From NCBI GenBank assembly GCA_947463165.1, contig CANHSW010000152.1, positions 1-5,838 on the forward strand: a stretch of 5,838 bases of DNA. Direction: 5' to 3'. Origin of the DNA: Cyanobacteriota bacterium. GTDB lineage: Bacteria; Cyanobacteriota; Cyanobacteriia; PCC-6307; Cyanobiaceae. Every line of letters begins with the position of its first letter. Within the stretch, counting starts at the first letter, position 1. Of the stretch, positions 1-4,501 are shown piece after piece. The position numbers and the translations under genes were made by a program. The notes under the pieces were generated by a model. That model had not been told where the DNA came from, ran no database searches, and saw only the letters and a program-made list of their open reading frames with translations.

Positions 1-92
1 GCAGCGGCCAGCTGCGTGTAGCATCTTGGGCCTACAAGACCTGCATGACCTGTGTGGGAACTGGCGTGATCAAGCTGCCACAGGCCTCTTGA
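1..92 (+). CDS. C-terminal end of a small protein with a CxxCxGxG zinc-ribbon-like motif (5' truncated by the window)
   Basis: Reading from base 3 gives 29 codons ending in TGA at 90-92. The tail reads SGQLRVASWAYKTCMTCVGT and then GVIKLPQAS. It contains one CxxCxGxG motif (Cys at 42-44 and 51-53), as in DnaJ-type zinc-finger repeats and many small cyanobacterial proteins in which paired CxxC knuckles bind zinc. Only one knuckle is visible; a partner, if present, lies upstream. The other two forward frames do not give a plausible protein end here. The function is unknown: thiol/zinc binding is inferred from the motif alone. No clear rho-independent terminator follows the stop. The weak CCAAG/CTTGG stem at 128-144 has no T-tract. 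Confidence 0.5.
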   Translation, partial: SGQLRVASWAYKTCMTCVGTGVIKLPQAS

Positions 93-578
93 TTCAGGCT
101 CCGAGCGGTTTCATTGTGCTATTTAGACCAAGGAAACTGCTTGGATCCATGATGCTCTGGCTGCCCTGTAAAATGTGTTTAACTCAAATCTAGCTAATAT
201 CTCAGCGGTGGCATCAAGTACGTATTTTGCTGATTTGAAGCGTAATAATATCAAAGAAACGGGCGAGAATTGGCGTTTTTCCCCTGTTCAGAAGTTGGTA
301 GAGATCTGAATCCGGTATTTGTGGATCTCTGCCATCTTTTGCAGGCTCTGGGCTGCCGCTGTCGTTCAAGCTTTTCTGGTAATGGGTGGCTGGCCTGACG
401 CCGAGCCTTGCGAGAGTGCGGCTCCAGGCCCGTTGGTCTGCGTTTGGCGACAGCGGTAGGCCATGATTCACACCCAGCCCCACTGGCCCACACGCTGCCT
501 CAGGACACATCCCACCAAGGTGGTTTGCCTGCTAACGCTGGGCTGGGATAAGCAGCTTGCCATTTGCCAACCCCCACC
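93..578. other. Long gene-free region upstream of the NTF2-like gene
   Basis: No reading frame here looks like a protein I recognise. The minus-strand frame at 214-510 has no family signature and no ribosome binding site. The first 200 bases are visibly richer in A+T than the flanking genes. Structure that can be seen: weak stems at 128-144 (CCAAG/CTTGG) and 300-330 (AGAGATC/GATCTCT), a stronger nested stem-loop at 392-430, and a near-palindrome CCACCAAGGTGG at 512-523. A poor promoter-like pair, TTGCCT (525-530) and GATAAG (547-552) with a 16-base spacer, lies just before the next gene. The region could hold a promoter, an unidentified small RNA, or the remains of a gene. Confidence 0.4.
392..430. 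other. Nested inverted repeat / stem-loop
   Basis: GGCCTG at 392-397 is complementary to CAGGCC at 425-430. Directly inside, GAGCC at 403-407 pairs with GGCTC at 420-424. A further GC/GC pair (410-411 with 418-419) closes a six-base loop, GAGAGT. The left side carries a five-base bulge (398-402) and a two-base bulge (408-409); the right arm is continuous. That gives 13 base pairs, mostly G-C. No T-run follows on the plus strand and no convincing one on the minus strand, so a simple rho-independent terminator is unlikely. A structured piece of a transcript is possible but unproven. Confidence 0.4.
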
Positions 579-998
579 ATGGATGCAGACACCCTGAGCA
601 GCCTGTTCACCAAGCCCTACGGCACTACAGCCCCCAGCGACGAACTTTGGCGCTCTCTCTATGCAGAGGATGTGCACTTCCAGGATCCAACCCAGGAGAG
701 ACAGGGCATTGAAGCATATCTCAACGCCCAGCGTGACCTAATAAAGCGCTGTGATGACGTGTTCCTCAAGCCGGGTGCGCTATCGATCCAGGCCGATTCC
801 GCCTTTGTCGAATGGGAGATGGGTTTGAAGATTAAAGGTATCGAATTTATCTACCCCGGTTGCACCCGTCTTCTGTTCAATGATGAGGGTAAAATCATTG
901 ACCACCGCGATTATTTCGACTTCGTGGGACCAACTTTCGCGCCTGTGCCGCTGATCGGGGGGTTTGTGCGCTGGCTTTACTCACGATTTGTGGCCTGA
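579..998 (+). CDS. NTF2/SnoaL-like family protein (139 aa)
   Basis: A small alpha+beta-barrel protein of the nuclear transport factor 2 / SnoaL-like superfamily, predicted to be cytoplasmic with no signal peptide. It shows the family layout: N-terminal helices with LYAEDVHFQDPTQERQG (residues 28-43), a region rich in beta-strand with VEWEMGLKIKG (77-87), then LLFNDEGKIIDHRDYFDF (98-115) and a C-terminal VRWLYSRFVA. The HRDYFD segment followed by a proline-rich turn and a basic WLY tail resembles the NTF2-like proteins encoded next to short-chain dehydrogenase, FAD-oxidoreductase, DUF1365 and cyclopropane-fatty-acid-synthase-like genes in proteobacteria. The reaction, if any, is unknown. ATG at 579 is preferred; the frame also allows TTG at 564 (five more residues), and neither has a clear Shine-Dalgarno sequence. 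A double-cupin gene follows on the same strand after about 140 bp. Confidence 0.82.
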   Translation: MDADTLSSLFTKPYGTTAPSDELWRSLYAEDVHFQDPTQERQGIEAYLNAQRDLIKRCDDVFLKPGALSIQADSAFVEWEMGLKIKGIEFIYPGCTRLLFNDEGKIIDHRDYFDFVGPTFAPVPLIGGFVRWLYSRFVA

Positions 999-1137
999 CA
1001 GTGGAGGGCGAAATTGCCAGTTCGGCAACTTAGCCAGCTGAAAGCCACCGCCTATCTGGCCTGGCGATTACCCTCTCCTGGTTGATCCGGCAATGGATGG
1101 GGCTACATCGCTACCTCACTTGGGCAGAATCAGGGCT

Positions 1138-1821
1138 ATGGAGTTGCATGCCGATCTCAGCCAGCGCGTGGTGCTAGATACCGCCACCCTGGCCTGGTCC
1201 CCATCGCCGCTGGCGGGCGTGGAGCGGCGCATGCTCGATCGCCGCGGCGGTGAAGTGGCCCGCGCCAGCTCGATCGTGCGCTATGCACCCGGCAGCCGCT
1301 TCGATCGGCACTGCCATGGTGGTGGCGAAGAAATCCTGGTGCTCACGGGCACCTTTTCCGATGAACAGGGCGACTATCCAGCGGGCAGCTACCTGCGCAA
1401 CCCCGTTGGTTCCCAACATACGCCATTTAGCACCGAAGGCTGCACGATCCTGGTGAAGCTGCATCAGATGCACCCAGCTGATCAGCGGCGCCTGGTGATC
1501 GATACGCGTCAGGCCGATTGGTTTCCTGGTTTGGTGCCAGGCCTGCAGGTGCTGCCGTTACATAGCTTTGGCTCGGAGCAGGTGGCCCTGGTGCGCTGGC
1601 AGCCCGGCACCCTATTTTCAGCTCATCGCCACGCTGGTGGCGAGGAAATCCTGGTGCTTGATGGGCTATTTCAGGATGAACTGGGCAGCTATCCAGAGGG
1701 CAGCTGGCTGCGCAATCCCCCCGGCAGTGTTCACCGCCCCTGGAGCGATACAGGCTGCACGATCTGGGTAAAGACCGGCCATCTGCCGGCTACCCAAGGT
1801 CCGGATGGCTCAGAAATGTGA
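1138..1821 (+). CDS. Double-cupin protein, ChrR cupin-like (227 aa)
   Basis: Two consecutive cupin barrels related to the C-terminal cupin domain of the anti-sigma factor ChrR. Counted from ATG 1138, cupin 1 has the perfect motif G-x5-H58-x-H60-x3-E64-x6-G and PxG-x2-H94. Cupin 2 repeats it with H163, H165, E169 and H199. Both halves therefore keep the full 3-His/1-Glu metal site, so each could bind Zn, Mn or Fe. The halves share GGEEILVL, LRNP and GCTI, showing an internal duplication. The zinc-binding anti-sigma domain of ChrR is absent, so this is not a complete anti-sigma factor; a dioxygenase-like, sensor or quercetinase-like role is possible. An in-frame ATG at 1093 would add 15 residues. 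I chose 1138 because MELHADLSQR looks like the usual family start and AGGG precedes it. The stop at 1819-1821 faces the end of murF, 38 bp away. Confidence 0.85.
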   Translation: MELHADLSQRVVLDTATLAWSPSPLAGVERRMLDRRGGEVARASSIVRYAPGSRFDRHCHGGGEEILVLTGTFSDEQGDYPAGSYLRNPVGSQHTPFSTEGCTILVKLHQMHPADQRRLVIDTRQADWFPGLVPGLQVLPLHSFGSEQVALVRWQPGTLFSAHRHAGGEEILVLDGLFQDELGSYPEGSWLRNPPGSVHRPWSDTGCTIWVKTGHLPATQGPDGSEM

Positions 1822-1859
1822 GCCTGGGGATAGGCGCATGCCAATTATTAAGGGCTTCC

Positions 1860-3272
1860 CTAATCCACAGCAGTAAACTGCTGCTCCAGCAGCGGCAGCA
1901 GCCGTTCCAGGGCCACCCCGCGACTGGCTTTGAGCAATAGGCAATCGCCCGGCTGCAGCCACTGCTCCAGCGGCGGCGCGGCCTGCTCGGGGCTGGCCAC
2001 CCCCACCAGGCGCGGCAGGCCGGCGGCGGCTGCCAGCATCGCTTCCCCTTCTGCACCCTCGGCCACCACCACCAGGCCGTCGAGGCCTAGTTCTGCGGCG
2101 CGGCTGCCCACCTGGTGATGCAACTCCAGGCTCTGGTCGCCCAACTCGAGCATCTTGCCCAACACGGCAAAGCGGCGCCCCGGCTGGCTATTTAGTAGCT
2201 CCAGCGCCGCCAGCACCGCCTCTGGCGAGGCGTTATAGGTTTCATCCAGCACGGTGATGCCACCGATCAGCCGCCGCTGGTGGCGGCCGTCGGGTACGTC
2301 TACCTGCAGGGCGGTGAGCAGCTTCGGCGGCACCCCCAGCAGCTCGGCGACGGCCAGGGCCAACAGCAGGTTGCGGGCGTTGTGACGCCCCGGCAGCGGC
2401 AGCGCCAGCGATAACTGCCCCAGCCGCAGGCTTGAATCGGCCTCCAAGTATTCGCCCAGCAGATCGGCATGGGCGCTGCCGGCTTCATCGGCGAGGGCGA
2501 TGCGCACCACCCGGCCAGTCCACACCCGCGCCAGGGCTGCCTCCAGCAGCGGATCCCCCGCTGGGATCACCACCGCTCCATCGGGGTGCAGTTGGGCGGT
2601 GATTTCACATTTGGCCTGGGCGATCGCCTCGCGACTGCCCAACCGGCCGATGTGGGCGGTGCCGATATTGGTGATCACCGCCAGATCGGGTTCGGCGCAG
2701 CGGCTGAGGCGCTCGATTTCCCCCAGCCCCCGCATACCCATCTCCACCACCACCGCCCGGTGATCAGCGCTGCTGCTGAGCAGGGTGAGCGGTACGCCGA
2801 TGTCGTTGTTTTGATTGCCGCTGGAGGCCTGAATCGGCCCCAGGGGGGCCAGGGCCGCCTGAATCAATTGGCGGGTGGTGGTCTTGCCGGCGGAGCCGGT
2901 CACCGCCACCACCTGCAAGGCCAACTGGCGACGCCAGCAGGTGGCCAGCTGTTGGTAGGCCAGCTGGCTGTCCTCCACCCACCAGAGGTGGCAGCCGGCG
3001 GCGCTGGCCTGGGCCGGCAATTGCTCGGCTGCTGCTGGGGTCAGCCGCTCTGGCTGGGCGAGCAGGGCGCGGCAGCCGGCGGCGATCGCCGCTTCCAGGA
3101 AGCCATGGCCATCGAAGCGTTCGCCGATCAGGGGCACATAGAGGTCGCCGGCCTGCAGCTGGCGGCTATCTGTGCAAATTTGCCTGAGCCGTAGCTCGGC
3201 CTGATCGGAATCGAGGGCACCGCTGGCCGGTGCTCCCCATAGCTGCTGAAGGGCGCCCAATTGCAGCGTCAT
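1860..3272 (-). CDS. murF: UDP-N-acetylmuramoyl-tripeptide--D-alanyl-D-alanine ligase (470 aa)
   Basis: A cytoplasmic ATP-dependent ligase that adds D-Ala-D-Ala to the UDP-MurNAc-tripeptide, the last cytoplasmic amino-acid addition in peptidoglycan precursor synthesis. All three Mur-ligase domains are present. The N-terminal substrate domain has TDSR (34-37) and the FDGHGF region (53-58). The central ATPase has P-loop TGSAGKTT (125-132), the MurF-specific SGNQNNDIGVPLTLL (151-165), VVEMGMRGLGEI (175-186), TNIGTAHIGRLGS (201-213) and K221 in AKCEI, the position normally carbamylated, then GRHNARN (295-301). The C-terminal domain has DETYNASP (343-350), LGKMLELGD (371-379) and LKASRG (447-452). 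Length is normal for the family (about 450-470). It starts 5 bp after the stop of the upstream membrane-protein gene, which implies cotranscription; a weak GGTGAT lies about 7-12 bases before the ATG. Two HIP1 decamers fall inside it. Confidence 0.97.
   Translation of the reverse strand: MTLQLGALQQLWGAPASGALDSDQAELRLRQICTDSRQLQAGDLYVPLIGERFDGHGFLEAAIAAGCRALLAQPERLTPAAAEQLPAQASAAGCHLWWVEDSQLAYQQLATCWRRQLALQVVAVTGSAGKTTTRQLIQAALAPLGPIQASSGNQNNDIGVPLTLLSSSADHRAVVVEMGMRGLGEIERLSRCAEPDLAVITNIGTAHIGRLGSREAIAQAKCEITAQLHPDGAVVIPAGDPLLEAALARVWTGRVVRIALADEAGSAHADLLGEYLEADSSLRLGQLSLALPLPGRHNARNLLLALAVAELLGVPPKLLTALQVDVPDGRHQRRLIGGITVLDETYNASPEAVLAALELLNSQPGRRFAVLGKMLELGDQSLELHHQVGSRAAELGLDGLVVVAEGAEGEAMLAAAAGLPRLVGVASPEQAAPPLEQWLQPGDCLLLKASRGVALERLLPLLEQQFTAVD
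2619..2628. repeat. HIP1 site (GGCGATCGCC)
   Basis: A perfect palindromic decamer inside murF. HIP1 (core GCGATCGC) is the highly iterated palindrome of many cyanobacterial genomes. It is abundant in freshwater Synechococcus/Cyanobium and supports a cyanobacterial origin. It sits in coding sequence and does not disrupt the gene. Confidence 0.85.
3081..3090. repeat. HIP1 site (GGCGATCGCC)
   Basis: The second perfect copy of the extended HIP1 decamer, 462 bases from the first and also within murF. Two copies of one specified 10-mer in under 6 kb is far above random expectation, so this is a genome-level signature and not chance. Confidence 0.85.
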
Positions 3273-3277
3273 TAGCG

Positions 3278-4165
3278 CTAATCACCGGCATCGAGGAGGA
3301 TCATGCCGGAGCCAACCCGCGCTTGACGGGCCAGCAGCCGGCCGAGGCCATCCCGCAGTTGCAGCTGCTCGTAGCCCAGCTCCAAGCTGCGCTGCCACCA
3401 GCGCTCCGCCTGGGCCTGGCGGCGCTGGCGCGAGAGGCGGCCATAGCCCTCTGCCATTTGCAACCGCAACAGGCCGCCATCGGCCTGGGCAGCGGCAATC
3501 AGCTGGTCGGGGTCCTGCTGGGCAAAGCCAGCCAGCAACTGCTTTTCCGCCTCTGCCGCAGCTGCCGCGGCTGTTGTGGCTGCATCTGCTGCTTCTGCCT
3601 CTGCTTCTGCATCTGCTGCAGCTGCGGCTGCCTCTGGCGAGCGAGAAGCTTCCCCCTCAGCTTTTGCCGCAGTGGCCTCTGGCGAGAGCATCACTACCGA
3701 GGAGCTGCCGCTAGAAACAGCCTCGGAATCATCTCTAGATGCCGCCTTTGATCCAGCTCCTGATGTAGCTTCTGCTCCAGCTTCGGAGAAACCAGGTTCG
3801 AGATAAGTTGACTTGGCATAGCCGGATTCAATGGAATCGGCTGTAGATGAGCTAGCTTGGGGTGGCGGGCTGGGCCGCTGGGGCAATAGCCTGGCCAACT
3901 GCCATGGCAGCAAAGTTATCAATATCAGGCCGCAGCTGAGTAGTAGTGGCCAGTAGAGGGGCGCCAGATCCCTTGGCCAGAAGCCAGGCCTGGTCAGATC
4001 TCCCTGCCAATTGCGACGCCACAACTCCTGAAACCGCAGCCGCAGGCTGGCCACCACCGCCCGCAGATCCTCTCCCAGCCGGGAAAAGGGATCCTGATAA
4101 GGCGCCGGTAGCGGAGCCCCGGACCGCTCAGGGCCGTAGCCAAACCGGGGAGGGTCTGCCGCCAT
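3278..4165 (-). CDS. Conserved-looking single-pass membrane protein of unknown function (295 aa)
   Basis: Not recognised as a named family. Visible layout: an N-terminal cytoplasmic segment (1-69) with a basic stretch (LRLRFQELWRRNW, 41-53); one strong membrane helix at about 70-94 (LLLSCGLILITLLPW core); a long low-complexity linker rich in Ser, Ala, Glu and Asp (95-207); and a compact helical C-terminal part (208-295) with AERWWQRSLELGYEQLQLRD, which looks like one or two TPR-like helix pairs. More positive charge before the helix than after it suggests the N-terminus is inside and the linker and tail are in the periplasm. No cleavable signal peptide, lipobox or catalytic motif is seen. ATG 4165 is the only good start; no clear Shine-Dalgarno sequence precedes it. 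It ends with TAG 5 bp before the murF start, so it probably shares the murF transcript. A link to envelope assembly is suggested only by this position. Confidence 0.75.
   Translation of the reverse strand: MAADPPRFGYGPERSGAPLPAPYQDPFSRLGEDLRAVVASLRLRFQELWRRNWQGDLTRPGFWPRDLAPLYWPLLLSCGLILITLLPWQLARLLPQRPSPPPQASSSTADSIESGYAKSTYLEPGFSEAGAEATSGAGSKAASRDDSEAVSSGSSSVVMLSPEATAAKAEGEASRSPEAAAAAADAEAEAEAADAATTAAAAAAEAEKQLLAGFAQQDPDQLIAAAQADGGLLRLQMAEGYGRLSRQRRQAQAERWWQRSLELGYEQLQLRDGLGRLLARQARVGSGMILLDAGD
3548..3640 (-). repeat. Low-complexity Ala/Glu/Asp codon repeat within the membrane protein
   Basis: An imperfect run of GCA/GCC/GCT, GAA/GAG and GAT codons encodes roughly residues 176-206, including runs of six to seven alanines and an AEAEAEAAD stretch. 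The run is trinucleotide-biased but impure, as expected of an old slippage-expanded linker. On the opposite strand it creates spurious Cys-rich and Ala/Ser-rich open frames. Confidence 0.7.
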
Positions 4166-4188
4166 CTTGTTCAGGCTTATTCGTCGAT

Positions 4189-4350
4189 TCAGATTTGAGA
4201 AGTCTTATAGGTTTGGATGGCTGTTCGCGGTTGGTTGGCCATTTCGGCTTGATTGGTTATTCCAGCTTGATTAGCTATTTCAGCTTGATTGGCAATTGCG
4301 GCCTGATTGGCAATTGCGGCTTGGTTGGGACGTTCGGCTTGGCTGGTCAT
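4189..4350 (-). CDS. Possible 53-residue micro-ORF made of AxIANQ hexapeptide repeats
   Basis: Reads on the same strand as its neighbours from ATG 4350 to TGA at 4189-4191. It begins MTSQAERPNQ, continues with AAIANQ, AAIANQ, AEIANQ, AGITNQ, AEMANQ, and ends PRTAIQTYKTSQI. Across the six units up to AEMANQ, the Ala, Asn and Gln positions vary only synonymously (GCC/GCT, AAC/AAT, CAA/CAG). This hints at selection on the protein and fits this strand better than the opposite one. The spacing of I/M fits a hexapeptide [LIV]-[GAED]-x2-[STAV]-x pattern, but the chain is too short for a full left-handed beta-helix enzyme. No Shine-Dalgarno sequence is visible. It stops 23 bp before the membrane-protein start, in a different frame. 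It may instead be a non-coding repeat or a remnant. Confidence 0.25.
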   Translation of the reverse strand: MTSQAERPNQAAIANQAAIANQAEIANQAGITNQAEMANQPRTAIQTYKTSQI

Positions 4351-4355
4351 TAAGG
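4212..4355. repeat. Degenerate 18-bp tandem repeat, about eight units
   Basis: Successive units start at about 4212, 4230, 4248, 4266, 4284, 4302, 4320 and 4338. The plus-strand consensus is close to CTTGATTGGCAATTTCGG. The units at 4284 and 4302 differ by a single base; the outer units are more diverged, and the first matches only about 11 of 18 positions. This graded decay outwards from a near-identical centre is typical of tandem duplication by slippage or unequal exchange. The unit length is a multiple of three, and both strands stay open through it. Confidence 0.8.
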
Positions 4356-4466
4356 GCAGCTTTAAAAATCGCCACCGGCCTCGCAGCCGCTGCCATCTGC
4401 ACCTGTCGCGAAAGGAGTCTCACGCGCTGATGCAGGGCTAAGCCGGTTTTGTCGAGGTGCCCTTAA
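4350..4466. repeat. 9-bp inverted repeat TTAAGGGCA ... TGCCCTTAA
   Basis: The arms are at 4350-4358 and 4458-4466, perfectly complementary, with 99 bases between them. The right arm abuts the AGCGGCCGCT palindrome at 4466-4475, and the left arm overlaps the end of the 18-bp repeat run. In RNA the arms could close a large loop. As DNA it could be a trace of a small inserted element, though no target duplication was identified. Confidence 0.45.
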
Positions 4467-4501
4467 GCGGCCGCTGGAAAACATTTGCTGTCCATACCCA
4501 T

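Larger units (their letters stand above)
4166..4501. other. Spacer between glgA and the membrane-protein gene
   Basis: 336 bases with no firmly supported gene. From the glgA side it holds: a 10-bp palindrome AGCGGCCGCT at 4466-4475; one arm of a 9-bp inverted repeat (TGCCCTTAA, 4458-4466); about 100 bases with no recognisable content; the other arm (TTAAGGGCA, 4350-4358); and a run of degenerate 18-bp tandem repeats (4212-4355) that can be read as a 53-residue minus-strand ORF. No hairpin followed by a T-run is evident after glgA on the minus strand, so read-through into the murF operon cannot be excluded. Confidence 0.5.

Noticed and set aside
300..330. Stem AGAGATC/GATCTCT with 17-base loop as a terminator of the first gene
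   Set aside because: It lies over 200 bases past the stop, has a large loop, and only a delayed short T-run (TCTTTT) follows.
214..510. Minus-strand open frame of 98 codons in the left intergenic region
   Set aside because: No recognisable domain, no ribosome binding site, odd composition, and it contains the nested stem-loop. Not supported as a gene.
1083..1088. TGATCC upstream of the cupin gene, resembling the RpoE (ECF11) -35 element
   Set aside because: No matching -10 element at the right spacing, and the same hexamer occurs inside coding sequences elsewhere in the window, so chance is the simplest explanation.
1848..1863. Short hairpin AGGG-CTT-CCCT at the cupin/murF convergence as a bidirectional terminator
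   Set aside because: Only four to seven pairs with a bulge and no T-run on either side; too weak to annotate.
2469..3194. Plus-strand open frame of 241 codons
   Set aside because: Antisense shadow of murF. It is Gly/Ala/His-rich with no family signature, and all MurF motifs lie on the other strand.
3230..3751. Plus-strand open frame of 173 codons with a Cys-rich middle
   Set aside because: It is the complement of the Ala/Glu linker of the membrane protein; the Cys runs come from the TGC/TGT complement of GCA/ACA repeats and not from a metallothionein-like gene.
3946..4353. Plus-strand open frame of 135 codons with LIGNCG-like repeats
   Set aside because: Its first part is antisense to the membrane protein, and its repeat part shows more amino-acid-changing variation than the minus-strand reading of the same repeats.
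4212..4355. CRISPR array
   Set aside because: Units are directly tandem with no unique spacers, and the unit length (18 bp) and degeneracy do not fit CRISPR.
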